From contig JAFKAC010000007.1 of NCBI GenBank assembly GCA_025766275.1, forward strand, positions 1,736,001-1,800,000: DNA of 64,000 nucleotides, given 5' to 3'. The position numbers were made by a program, and so were the translations under genes. A model generated the notes under the pieces. That model saw only the letters and a program-made list of their open reading frames with translations, had not been told where the DNA came from and ran no database searches. Positions 25,201 to 35,450 of the stretch are shown here, in pieces; the stretch's first letter is position 1, and each line of letters begins with the position of its first letter. Origin of the DNA: Lactarius indigo (lineage: Eukaryota; Basidiomycota; Agaricomycetes; Russulales; Russulaceae).

Positions 25201-26274
25201 GTCTTTGAGGGCTGCACGTCTTTCCGGGGAATCGTGAGTGGTCTGGCGTAGCGTCGCTAGTTTGTCTTTACACTCTTGATCCCACCACGGGTTTCCTTTT
25301 GAGGCGCGTGGCCCTCGGACCTTCATATGTTGGATGCAGGCTTCGACAAGGGCATTTTGGATGTCTGTTGCCATGTTCTCGATATCCGAATGGTCGAGTG
25401 ACTCACTGGTTGGCGGGAGGCGGGCGGTAATGTCATTCCGCCAAGCCTTCTCTTGTTCCTCGTTCTGGAAAGTATGTGAGAAGGTGCGGCGGGGGTTCTG
25501 TTTCTCTCCCCTATGGACGCCGTCTACTACCCATGCAAAGGTAATACCCGCATGGTCAGAGCCAATAGACGCGTCCCAGTCGATAACCGGGGGTGTGAGT
25601 GCGTTTCCGTTAACTGTCGCCTCGTTGCACCAGACTAAATCGATAGTGCTAGGGCGCTCGGAGGCAAGTCCTCTTCGAGTTATAACTTGGGGGGGGCTAA
25701 CGAGCTGGAGTGTCTGTGAGGTGGTCCACTGTTCCAGTTTTAGCGAGTTGGCGGTGACAGTGAGGCCCGGTGGGGACCATTGCAGGGAGTGGAGGTTGAA
25801 ATCCCCAAGAAGAACTGTGGGGATTAGCAGGTCTAGGTCAAGAGAGAGAAGGGAGCGGAGTGCGGAGGGGTCCGCGACGTCGTTATAGAAGTTAATTAAG
25901 CGGATAGTATGTTTACCTAATCTGATGTCTACCATCAAGATCGACGGGTGGTGACAGAGATCAAGCCTCGGGACGACAAGTGCAGGGTGTCGTCGGTACT
26001 TGGAGGCGGTTCTGCTGTGTTTGCGGGAATAAATAAGGACTTTAGCTCGTTTACTGGAAGAGAAGAAGGGGTAGTGGATATCCCATTTGCGGTGACTGGC
26101 ACCGCCCATAACGTCTACCCCGTCTCTCATTTTGTCATTGCGGGCAGTGCCAATGGTATCAAACCAAGGTTCTTGTACACAAATTATGTCGTGGTTGTTG
26201 TTGTCTTCAAGAAGGGCATGCATCGCCACGTTGCGGCGACGCATATTTACTGAAAGAAAGGTTGTACTATGCAT
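22279..26274 (-). pseudogene. LINE ORF2: endonuclease-reverse transcriptase, one internal TGA
   Basis: Nicks target DNA and copies the element RNA by target-primed reverse transcription. Start taken at ATG 26274, two bases after the ORF1 stop (TAA-AT-ATG). Codons 1-240: APE-like endonuclease with QEPW, GDFNLH, STIDLVW and GSDH. At codon about 369 a TGA (25168-25170) interrupts an otherwise continuous frame (KLKKR, stop, HYDKVIRD). Reverse transcriptase follows, with the catalytic LGMYVDDGLIF near codon 687 and GTPQGSPISP. Next is an RNase H-like part with weak catalytic residues (ILSNNES) and a C-terminal CPAC-x8-H-x4-C motif. The stop is probably a nonsense mutation of a Trp codon (TGG to TGA); readthrough is the alternative. 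No frameshift seen. Confidence 0.9.
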
Positions 26275-26276
26275 AT

Positions 26277-29200
26277 TTAAAGGAAGTTGGAGGGGTTGCC
26301 GGTGATGTCGTTGAACGATTTGAGGACGTCTTGAACTACTGCCCATTGTTCTTGTTGGTTCGGTAGGGCCATGAGATGTTTGAGACTGACGATGTTGGCG
26401 GTTTGATCGATGATAGCGGGGGAGAAGACTGAGTTGCCACCGAAGATAGCTAGCAATACTTCGACAAGCTTAAGTTTGATGTTCTTTTCCTTTCGCAGTT
26501 CCTCCGGGGTCGGTTCTGGTACAAAAACCTCACCTGGGAAGGCGAAGCGCTGCTCGCATGGGATAGAGTGGACGAGATAGAGGCGAGGAGTGAGAGCTGG
26601 GGGTGGTGACTTGTCGCTGTATTGACTCGCGATACTTTCCATTTCCACCTCCGGGTTGGTTTCCGGGCGAAAGCGGCGGATGTGTTCAAGGATATCCTCC
26701 CTTCTGAGGGGGTAGCCAAACTGTACTGCCAATCTGGCTTCAATGCTGTCAATGCCCGTGAACGTACCATCGCCCGGCCCATTCCACTGCTTGCCAAGGT
26801 CATTAAGGGCGGTAAGCTCATTTTCTGGCTCCATTGGAGGAACTAGCCTGCGGAAGGCTGTTTGCGTGTCTTTAATGGAGGCTACATGTTGCTCAAAGAA
26901 CACAGGGATGTGTTTCCAGCTAGGGAGGACGCCCGGGGTGACAGTTATGTCGCTGAAGGAACCACCCACTGTATGTGCGGCAGCTGGGGGAGACGTGTTC
27001 GTCAGTGGACGCGCTGGGACTTTCGACGTCAGCTTTTGGCCGCGGGGTTGGATGAGGGACGGATCATAGCCTGGCGCTCCCGGGACAGCTCGGTTGGCGC
27101 GTTGGCGGTTGGCCTGTTTCCGTTGTTTCTTGTTTCAATGTGTGACCGTCGTGAAGCCTGCGTCTTCGTCGTCTACTCGGGCCTGGGGAATCGTTCCTGC
27201 AGACGTCGCCGGCGCTGGAGCGGTGGGGACCGGGGGAACAGGTTCCTTCTCCTTTCCCCTGGCAGAGGGTGGGGAGGGGGCGGCGGGGGTAGCGGACGAG
27301 ACTGATGCGAGGGCGGGCGGGGCAAATGACTTTTTCATTGGGCAGAAGGGGGAGCGGGCGTTATGGTTCCCTTTGCAATTGATACAGGCGAAGCAGCAGC
27401 GGCAGGTGCCGGCCACTTGGTGTTGGTTTGATGTGGGGCAGTGGAATGTGTGGGAGGAGGGGTGGTGGCTCCCTGCGCAGATATGGCAGATGATGGAGTT
27501 GCGTGGTATCTGGCATGCCGCAGAGTCGGTGGTGTGACCGATCTTGTGGCACCGTCCACACATCTGGATTGTCGGGTTGTCGCCCGTGATGACAAAATTG
27601 ACGGGTTCGTTGAACATAAAGATTCCGTCGCGTTTAACTTGGAGGGCTATTTGGCTGTCCTCGTCAACGTATGCAAGTTTGACAGTGCCATGTGAGTTTC
27701 GGCCGATGTTCTGGGGGTTCCCTTGCCAGAAAGGGTCGATGCATAGGATGGCGTCTTTGAAGGCTGAGTTGCGGTGAAGTTCGGCAGTGAGTTCATCGCT
27801 GTCATAAACCACTCCTTCGGCGCTGACTGTTGGTGTTTTCCGGATCTGTGCATAGGTCCAGCCATCATTCGGTATGAGGTTGCCTTGTTTCAGAGGTCCC
27901 ACCAGAGCGTTACAGAAGGCGAAGATGGTGCGGAATGGGATAGAACCTGCGATGCGGTAGACGAAGTTGTGCGAGGCTGCATTGGTGGACCATCGGCCAT
28001 CCAGAAGGACTATCGGTGTGGACGTAAGGCGTTCAATTTCGGATCGAGCCGAACCGATGATGACAGAAGGTGGGGTGCTATAAAGGGCTGCTTCAAGTTC
28101 GGCATTGTCCACTCCTTGGCCCCGTATGACAGTGACTTCGGTGATGTTGGCTTTGTTGCGGCGGATGGTCGCTTCACCGCTGCTTTTGCCGTTGTTGCTT
28201 CGGCCAGTAGAGGCCATGGTGTTTTTGGCTAGCGTAGCGTTGGTGGATTGTTGTTTCACCGCCTTCTGGGTGACTATAGAAGACCAGGAAGGGGGGAGGT
28301 TTGCCGAGGGTGTGGGTCTGGTGGCTCGGTTGACTGGGGGGGGTTTGCTCGCAGTGGGCGTGGCGTCCGCAGGGTCATCAGCCCAGGCACCATTGCATGG
28401 GGCCTCATCCATTGCGGCGGCCGACGTACTTGTGGTATTGGTGGCTGGAGGGGCTGCCACCGCCTCCGACCATTTAGCCGCTTTCCGTCCTGCAGGGGGT
28501 TGCTTTGTAAGGAGGGATTCAATGCGCAAGTCCTGCGCTGAAACCTTCTCCTCTAGGCGGGAGATGGTACCTTGGATGAGGTGCAACATCTGGACGAGCT
28601 CACTGTCTCCGCTCTGGTTAGCGGGGGCGACAGGTGCTGCCAGTCCTGATGTGGCTTCAGGCAAGAGTACCGGGAGAGGATCTGCGTGGGTTGCAACCGT
28701 GCGCAGTGGAGGCTCGTGGTCAGCCTCCGGGAGAGATGATTCTTGTGGTGTCGGCGGAGGCCCAGTTTCGCGAGTGACCGTGTGCATTGAGGCTCCTACA
28801 CCACCGTTGGCATCCAGCCTGTCGGCAAGGGCGTCTATGGGGTGGTCTTCTGCCATAGGGGATGGCGTCATTGGGGATGAGTTGGGCAGGGGGGATGGTG
28901 GGATAGGTACTGGGAAGGGAATGAGTGAAGGGGCCTCTACGGTGACGTCCGTGGCCGGTTCCCTGAGGTCGGTGTCATCGGTACGGACGCGCTTGACGCG
29001 TACCAGGGTCGGGGTCACGTTTGTATCGATCTGCAGAGGGGGGTTCGGTGGGGTGACCAGGAGCCGTGCAGGCGAAGGTGCCCGAGAGGAGGCACGAGAA
29101 GGGGCGCGCGATGACGGCAGCCAGTCCAACTTGGCTTCCACGGGGTCAGAGTTCGGTCTGAAAGCGTCAGCAGATGTGGGAGTAAGGGCGTACCCGAGTT

Positions 29201-29813
29201 TCGCCGATTCAACTCGCAGGAACTCCAGGTTGCGTGAGTTGCGGTGTCTGATTTTCCATTGTTTGAGGGCTGTCCGGACGTTATTCCGCTGGGTACGGAC
29301 ATATGCTTTGTGCTCTTCCTGATATTGACGCCTTACGGCAGTGATGTCATCATCTACTTGTTTGAGTGCTTCAGTTCGTAGGCGTTGAGTTTCTTGTGTC
29401 TTGAAGGTCTCGACTTCGGTTTGGACCTGAAGCAAAGCCTCTGCTTGTGCTCTAGTGAATTCGTCTCTGCGGAGATCAGCAATTTCTTTTTCCATCTCTG
29501 TCTTCATCGAGAGAAGGATGTCATTGCGGAGGTGGTCAATTTGCGTCTGGGTGTCAGCGCGCATCAGCTGTTCGATACGCTCCATGTCCGCCTCTAGTTC
29601 CGGGGAGGCAGATTTGGCACGTTTCTTCCCCTTGTGGTCGCTCTTGAGGAAGACTGGGTCAATTTGTCCGAAGTTGTTGGCCGCAATGTACCGTTGCATG
29701 ACTTCCTTGAACTCTTCACGGTAGATACCTCGCCATGTGTCTAGGTCGTTGAGTGCCTCTGCGTTAAGCGAGTCAAAAATGGATTTCTTGACTGCTTCTC
29801 GGATCTGGGTCAT
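26277..29813 (-). pseudogene. LINE ORF1: gag-like nucleic-acid-binding protein, one internal TGA
   Basis: About 1179 codons in one frame, broken only by TGA at 27135-27137 (after GFTTVTH). The N-terminal 200 residues are charged and helix-rich (coiled-coil-like), followed by a Pro/Ser/Thr-rich linker. A globular part around LDGRWSTNAASHNFVYRIAG and HGTVKLAYVDEDSQIAL follows, then Cys/His knuckles CGRCHKIGH, CHICAGSHH and CINCKGNHNARSPFC. After the TGA comes a basic stretch (NKKQRKQANRQRANRA) and a 230-residue tail ending PSNFL. LINE ORF1 proteins coat the RNA as chaperones. The stop is likely a mutated Arg (CGA) or Trp codon. Coding in this frame continues upstream of the ATG as NTIREEVTQNEET, so the true N-terminus may lie further 5'. 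Confidence 0.8.
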
Positions 29814-29848
29814 CGTCTCTTCGTTCTGTGTGACTTCTTCGCGGATGG

Positions 29849-30303
29849 TGTTATGTTTCGACCTACACCCTTACTGTACCGGTTGCAACTACGGTGGTAA
29901 GGTAGATTAGTTGCGGACTTACGATAGGCGATTACGAGTACGATAGGAGATTGTGCACAGATTGCTGACCAAGGACTACGCCACTAATACTAGTAGTAGT
30001 AGTATTAGGATTCGAGCTACTTACGCGACACGTTGGACGCTACATTACCATGACTCATAGCAGCGCTTGAAAGCCTGCTCGACTTGTATTTAATCTGTCT
30101 TGTGAAGACCAAGATACGCCATCTTGGTCTTCTTGAATCATCACTTGTTTCTCTCTTTCTCTCTTTCTATCTCTCTCTGTCATCCGCTTCAAGTAGTGCA
30201 CCTTCGAGTGTTCACCATTGTCTACGCTTGGACCTTCGTGTCTTCAAGATATTTGTCACGCCTGGACCTCCGTGTCTTTAGAGCATCTGCTAAGTTGTTA
30301 CCA
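29849..30303 (+). other. Solo-LTR-like insertion or long intron within LINE 5' coding region
   Basis: About 455 bp between two open frames of the LINE that lie in the same reading frame. On the plus strand it starts TGTTATGTTTCGACC and ends AAGTTGTTACCA (TG...CA). It contains a TATA-like TTGTATTTAATC (30086-30097), a TAGTAGTAGTAGTATTAG run (29992-30009), a small GACCAAGAT..ATCTTGGTC palindrome (30107-30132) and a long CT-rich tract. These resemble a solo LTR on the plus strand. No clear target duplication is visible. An intron of the minus-strand LINE transcript is the alternative. Confidence 0.35.
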
Positions 30304-31538
30304 CCTCTATAGAGCTCAAGTCGAGCTAACGTCGTGACGACGTTACAGATGGGCCCTTGTAGGATGTCTTTGTGGTCGTTCTGGGTGTCTGGAGCGATGC
30401 GGTGGGCGATACGCTGTAACGTGTTAGTTTGTTTTTCGACAAGGGAATTAAAGAATTCCTCTGGTGAGGTGTGCAGTGGGTTAATTCGTGTGGAGTCATA
30501 GTACCCTGCTAGTTGGAGGGCCATAGAACGGATGGCGCCTCCTTCAGAGAGCGGTTTAGGGATATCATGACTAACGACAAAAGAGTCGATAGACCAGTTG
30601 AGGGACTTATTACCGTTAGTTGCCCTATTTGGGGAGCGCAGGTGGCCTCTGAGGATAGCTGCTAGTGTAGCCATCACTAGGCGGTGCCAAGCTTGGGGGG
30701 TGAGCATTGAGACAGCGGTTTCACCTTCCTTGAAGGCGGTGCCGGTGTCGAGTGCCTGAAGAGTAAGTAACACGGCTGTTTGTAGATTCTCTTGCCTAAA
30801 GGAGAAGTCATTGTTGAACCGGAATTGCAGCGGTCCGGTAAGGTAGTACTGTGAGAAACCCATGACGACGTCATTGATCTCTCGCGTGAATTCTTCTTTA
30901 AGGGTTTGATCGTTCGCTTCGAAGCCCACGATTTGATCCTCGTGGTCGATGTCAAGCGAGCTAGTTAGTTCCGTACCGTATTTAGCGTTGGAGGCATTGA
31001 TTGATATTGGGGGAGGCATAGCGCCTCCGGCAGCTGCATGTGTAAAGTTAGCAGTTACGGGTGCAGGTGGTGGTGACGAGAAGCGGGTGGGTGAGCGAGA
31101 GTGTGATGAGGCTGGTTCTTCGGAGATGTGGGACCAAACGGAGGCGTTCGAGAGGCGGCGTGTATTTGCACGAGGCGTTCTGGATGTGTTTCGGCCCCTG
31201 ACTATTATTTCTTCCGGCTGGTCTGGAAGATCGGGGGCAACGTGTGATCCTGCAGGTGGGACTGCAGGGTGTGTGCTTTCTTCTGACTCGGGGGAGTTCA
31301 TTCTGGAGTCTTGGTCTTCCCCTTGGGAGGGGGGGGTCGGGCTGAGGATGTTGATTGGGTTGAGTGCTGTGCCGGGGGTCCCTTCTGTAAAGGGCATTGT
31401 GGTGGGTGGTACAAGTGCGTCCACCGTGGTGTAGGTGTCAGGGTTCTGGAAGGGGGGGGTGGAGAAGTGGTCAAAGTAAAGGTTGCTTTCGTCGAGGGCG
31501 ACGGGGGGGAGTTCAGGCGGTGGATCCGGGTGGATCAT
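30222..31538 (-). CDS. LINE 5' ORF, likely N-terminal part of ORF1
   Basis: 438 codons from ATG 31538 (MIHPDPPPELPPVALDES). The first 170 residues are Pro/Ser-rich; the rest looks globular (EINDVVMGFSQYYLTGPLQF, HRIAPDTQNDHKDILQGPIC). The recognisable protein ends at TLARLELYR; the last 30 codons run into the adjoining 455-bp segment and end in a stop. It lies in the same frame as ORF1 downstream, which suggests that it was once joined to ORF1. No domain recognised. It starts about 130 bp inside the LINE 5' end. Confidence 0.6.
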   Translation of the reverse strand: MIHPDPPPELPPVALDESNLYFDHFSTPPFQNPDTYTTVDALVPPTTMPFTEGTPGTALNPINILSPTPPSQGEDQDSRMNSPESEESTHPAVPPAGSHVAPDLPDQPEEIIVRGRNTSRTPRANTRRLSNASVWSHISEEPASSHSRSPTRFSSPPPAPVTANFTHAAAGGAMPPPISINASNAKYGTELTSSLDIDHEDQIVGFEANDQTLKEEFTREINDVVMGFSQYYLTGPLQFRFNNDFSFRQENLQTAVLLTLQALDTGTAFKEGETAVSMLTPQAWHRLVMATLAAILRGHLRSPNRATNGNKSLNWSIDSFVVSHDIPKPLSEGGAIRSMALQLAGYYDSTRINPLHTSPEEFFNSLVEKQTNTLQRIAHRIAPDTQNDHKDILQGPICNVVTTLARLELYRGGNNLADALKTRRSRRDKYLEDTKVQA

Positions 31539-31667
31539 TGCGGGACAAGGGTCACGAGGACACCAGGCGTGTTCCTTGTCTGTCTACGGGGTTGTATTGA
31601 GCAGTGAGTAGCTATACCAGCACCAGCGCTTAAAGAGATGATGGTGGTATGAGGAAGAGAAGGGATG

Positions 31668-31680
31668 ATTTCGCTGTTGG
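31668..31680. repeat. Target-site duplication of the LINE, right copy
   Basis: ATTTCGCTGTTGG, identical to 21943-21955, next to the 5' end of the minus-strand LINE. Confidence 0.88.
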
Positions 31681-31867
31681 TTGTCAACGTACCTTATTGA
31701 ATACACATTCAGTCCAGTGTGCACTCCGCTCAGCACATGGATCCCCAACTTCCTCTTGGTTCCTGTCACCATTCTACGAAACTTGGAACCGAGAAAAAGT
31801 ATCTGTAAATAATCACGGGAAATTGTGACTAATATAAGCTGAAGGGGTGTTACAGGTTCGCCTCTTT

Positions 31868-32125
31868 ACAGCTTTACAGCCTGTGTCGAATTGATATCGA
31901 ATGATCCAGAGCTACCGTTTGTACTTCAACACCTGCTCCATGGCTTCGTGATGGCAATCAACCTTCAGTCTGTGGGCGTGGGCCCACGTCTACCTGTCTT
32001 TGCAAATGTGCAACCAAATATAGCCCCATCACGCACAAAAAGTCGATACGGAATCAAATGCCTTAAATCTAACCGAAAGACGAGAAACGTCCTTTACCGA
32101 CGGTGGGAACTTAGAGGTGGGGCTC
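31868..32125 (+). pseudogene. Helitron/PIF1-type helicase, decayed C-terminal fragment
   Basis: The frame includes NDPELPFVLQ and GPRLPVFANVQPN followed by SRTKSRYGIKC. It aligns with the last helicase motifs of Helitron Rep/helicase proteins (consensus PVF.HGQLYVALSRV), which are better preserved in the second fragment at 46.5 kb. Several catalytic residues are lost; only about 80 codons remain. No Helitron end could be located. Confidence 0.55.
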
Positions 32126-32439
32126 GTCGCTGACTTAGGATGGGACAAGTGAAACGGAGCTGGAAGGGTAAATATAGGGAGAAGGGATCGAGAACCGAAT
32201 ACTCAATGCCATTGAAGAAGGGTAAATAAAAGGGAAATCGCACCCCTCACCACACAAAGGGAAAGTCTGTGTACAATTTTCGAAGCGAGGTTTCTGTGGG
32301 AGGGGCCCACATCAGGGTAAAGGGAGGACGAGATGATGCTTCAGTCACTCCGACTTGAGGCTTGGGGTGTGGTTACCTTGGCCCGGGGCTTCGGCTTTCA
32401 GCGCCTAAGGTCCCTCGCGTGCCCAAAGGCATACAGGGT
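32126..32439. other. Spacer, nothing recognised
   Basis: About 310 bp between the helicase relic and the LINE ORF1 relic, with no feature seen. Confidence 0.4.
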
Positions 32440-33025
32440 TCACTGACCAAGAAGTGCCCGCAGGGTTTCCCTATTGGGACCCTCGAAAGCGATGACCAGA
32501 CTAGAGACGGAGCTAGGGGTATAGGGGTTCAGGGCTCGGACACAGGAGTTGGAGGGTGCGGTAGGAGGGGTTGTCATGAGCAACTGCCTCATGGCATTTG
32601 TCGGGAGAATAAGGCACACAAGTAGAGCTAGCTCCAGTGGGGATGCCATTGATAGCGAGGTGAGACCAATGAACGTTCTTGCGGGTTTTGATGGGAGGGG
32701 GTGTGGAGGGGTCGTGTGAAAGGAAGAAGGAAAGAGTATCGGAGATGAAGTAGGAGGCTGCGGTGAGGTGATGAAATGAAGTGTCGGGTCCCCCGATCAC
32801 CACGAGGTTGTTCTTAGGGGTCCACCATGCAGAAGATAAGGTGACTTGGTGGGAGGAGGTGAGAAGGGCAGTGTTGGGGTGGACGCAGATGTCCGCAGGT
32901 GAACGTTTGATAGCGAGAGCCTGGTCAGCGTCCTCAGACTCGGAGGTGAGCTTGGGGATGACTAGACTAGGTCTGGCCGGTTGCTTGGTGGTGGAGGCGT
33001 AACTGGGCCTGAAAACCACTGCCAA
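32440..33025 (-). pseudogene. Decayed LINE ORF1 fragment related to the half-LINE ORF
   Basis: On the minus strand, 33025-32513 reads QPARPSLVIPK, WTPKNNLVVIGGPDTSFHHL, ASYFISDTL and NGIPTGAS. After a frameshift near 32530-32560 it resumes as PSSVSSLVIAFEGPN..TLRALLGQ, ending in a stop at 32440. The same blocks occur in the same order in the ORF at 35451-36849 (ARPSLVV, WTARNNLVVTAGPDT, SHLISDSL, NGIPTGAS, GSVSSLVLTFEDP). It is thus an older, opposite-strand relic of the same ORF1 family. No reverse transcriptase is attached. Confidence 0.75.
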
Positions 33026-35399
33026 CCATGGAAATCACCCAAGCCACCTGCTGACCTGAAACCGGTGTTTGAAACATAAGTACGTGACGATCCCTTGCAC
33101 TATCCTGATGGGATCACTCTTGTTGGTCATCTATCGTCGCGTTATGTGCGCTAGCTCCATGACAGAGGCCTTTATCAACAGCACTGGGGGTCAAGTGGAA
33201 GACAGCTCCCATCATCAGCCATATTCTCCCCTTCCGTTGCTGTCGTTTCTTGTTCTCTCCGCCTTGACATTTATTTTCTATGCCCGCATTAATTCCTGTG
33301 GACAACACCCTTGGGGCGTTGTTCATCGGCACCGCCCTCTCGTCTATGTGCGTCTCACTGTCTGTGATACACCGTCGAAGTACATGATCGCGCCAATCAA
33401 GTATTTATGGTGTTACTTGGTTGCAAGTCTATTCCTACTGGAGTAGTCACTACTCACAGGACCGGTGGCCTTTAAAGTCCTTCGTAAGGGTCCCCACATG
33501 TGATGTCCCATAATTGGGATCTAAATGAGGCCTTCGCAGGTCGCTTTTTTGATGTATAAATTTTCAAAAGCTCCACTATCCAATACACGATAGTGACTTC
33601 ATTTTCGACTAGGCTCGTTGACACGATCAACCTAGTCTTCGGTGTTTATATGACTTATCAGTTTGGCGTCACAAATTTTGGGGATTATCAATTTGTTGTA
33701 TCCCACCCATGGTACGCCGCTCCGAAAGTACTGTGCTGGTCGAGGTTCTTATCGGCCTTCTAGGATTCAACCCGTACGTCTACCGCAACACGGAGCTCAT
33801 TTGAGACTTACAAATTCCTAAAGGCGACGTCTTTTTCTGCCAGTGCGCTAGTCTGTTGTGACCAATTTTATCCGCAATTCTTATGCATATATAACCAGTT
33901 ATTCTTGAAGTTTCTGTACAACAGTACGTTTCATGGGGACATCATGAAGCAGCTCTTGGTACCGCGACTGAAATGGACGTAGCTTCTATGCATATAGGAT
34001 CTATCGCCGTGAGTTTACCGGTTTGTTTCATCTGTGTGAGTCTTATTTTAGTTCAGTAGGTGGAAATTCTCTGTACCTGCCAGTAGCCATCGTATGTATA
34101 CACAATTTATTCGAGGCTAGCACCCACTCACATGAGCAGTCCGTCACCTCGCTGACAGAGTTCAGTGAGTCCCTCCGCGGTAGCATTCCTTGAATCTTTC
34201 ACCGTATTTTTAACCGGCTTTCGTAAGGTTTTTTGATTGGTATGTTTCTCTCCCCTTCTGTTCCTTTATTTGTGGCCCGCTAACTTGAAGGTATTATTCT
34301 CGTCCTCAGTGTTCAATGTAAATCTGTCAGTCGTAGTTGCACATGTTCGTTTCCTTATTTTTTCTCACAAGTTATGCTAGCCTGAAGCATATGCACGACT
34401 CGGACCCAATAAACTTTAAGGCACGTTTGCTCGTCGTCTGATGTGGGTTGTGGTCTCTAATTTCCATTCACACCAGGCGTTTTTCTTTGCTCCATTATCT
34501 TGCAAGGTCCTCAGCGACGCGCTCATCACTACTGGAATGGTTTATTACCTCCTGAGTAACCGCAGTCAAGTCCGGAGGTACGTTCACGTCCGAACATCGC
34601 AAAATCATCAATACTTTGTTTATACCGGCCCTTTCTCTAGAACAAATAATGTGTTGAACCTTCTGGCGATTTATTCTATCAATTGCGGCACACTTAACTT
34701 GTGAGCCAGTGCGCCAATTGGTATCGACTTCTTTTCTGACAATTGTGCTATTCTCCAGAGTGTTTTCCATCGTTTGCCTGACTTCGGTACTGTTCACCTT
34801 CACCCTCTGCCTCCAGTCAAACATTAACTCGTTGGACAAAGTTCGCCAAGTATCCAGATACGCTCATATATGTCCCGTCCCTCTTCATCATATTTCGGCT
34901 CTCTCTTTGCGCGTTCATGGCCATGTGTGTCCTCTTCGTCCATTAACCCTTTGTGATATTCCTGATTCCTGACACTCATTCGTAGCCTGAACTCACGAGA
35001 TCACCTCTGCGAGACGCTCGACGGATCGGGAGGTGTTGTTGTTACGTTCACCCAGCTCAAGGTACGCACGGGTACTGCCATCCCGGATGCCGGTGTACAA
35101 GATACAAGCACCAACATGGCTGTCCATCCACCGGCTATAGTCTCCTCCAACAAGTCGGCCTCAGACAGTGTGATAGCTTTCGACAGAGAAAGGTACCACT
35201 CCCTGTTGTGCGACTCGCGAACTGGAGTAACGGAGAGTGATGTATGAGCGCACAGGAGAATAGGAGCGACGAAGTGATTATATTTTGGTGGCCCATTTTT
35301 GAGCCTTTGCACAGTACGACTAACGTAAATCGAGAATATATTCACCGCGTAATTTTTACCGTAATCACACTACCGTACCTGTACATGTTGGGCTTTCAA
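33026..35399. other. Intergenic, no gene recognised
   Basis: About 2.4 kb, more AT-rich than its surroundings around 33480-34700. A plus-strand frame at 33069-33446 contains hydrophobic stretches, and an open frame without ATG near 34985-35248 (FTQLKVRTGTAIPDAG) looks weakly coding-like. Neither shows a known domain. They could be decayed gene pieces. Confidence 0.4.
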
Positions 35400-35411
35400 C
35401 AGTGAACCAAC
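35400..35411. repeat. Target-site duplication of the half-LINE, left copy
   Basis: CAGTGAACCAAC; identical 12-mer at 45401-45412 directly after the poly(A). Confidence 0.88.
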
Positions 35412-35450
35412 CAAAAAACGCTCCTCTTCCTCTTACCACCACCATCCCCT

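Larger units (their letters stand above)
21956..31667 (-). mobile_element. Non-LTR retrotransposon (LINE), full length, with inactivated ORFs
   Basis: About 9.7 kb on the minus strand, flanked by a 13-bp duplication. The 3' end is a 23-nt poly(A) (T run 21956-21978) after CCCCGGAATAAAAATCGATC. The 5' end begins TCATCCCTTCTCTTCCTC. Order on the minus strand: 5' ORF (31538-30222), a 400-bp gap, ORF1 with zinc knuckles (29813-26277), ORF2 with APE endonuclease, reverse transcriptase, a degenerate RNase H and a C-terminal zinc motif (26274-22279). APE endonuclease plus RNase H plus C-terminal CCHC fits the Tad-like fungal LINE group. ORF1 and ORF2 each contain one TGA, so this copy is probably dead unless TGA is read through. 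Confidence 0.88.

Noticed and set aside
28105..29322. 405-codon open frame on the plus strand across LINE ORF1
   Set aside because: It is the antisense shadow of a GC-rich real ORF; composition (Ser/Gly/Arg rich) and absence of any domain speak against a gene.
29992..30009. TAGTAGTAGTAGTATTAG as an independent microsatellite of interest
   Set aside because: Too short, and explained as part of the LTR-like segment.
33069..33446. Plus-strand 125-codon frame with two hydrophobic stretches
   Set aside because: No family resemblance, no splice context and a composition typical of random open sequence; kept only as part of the unassigned interval.
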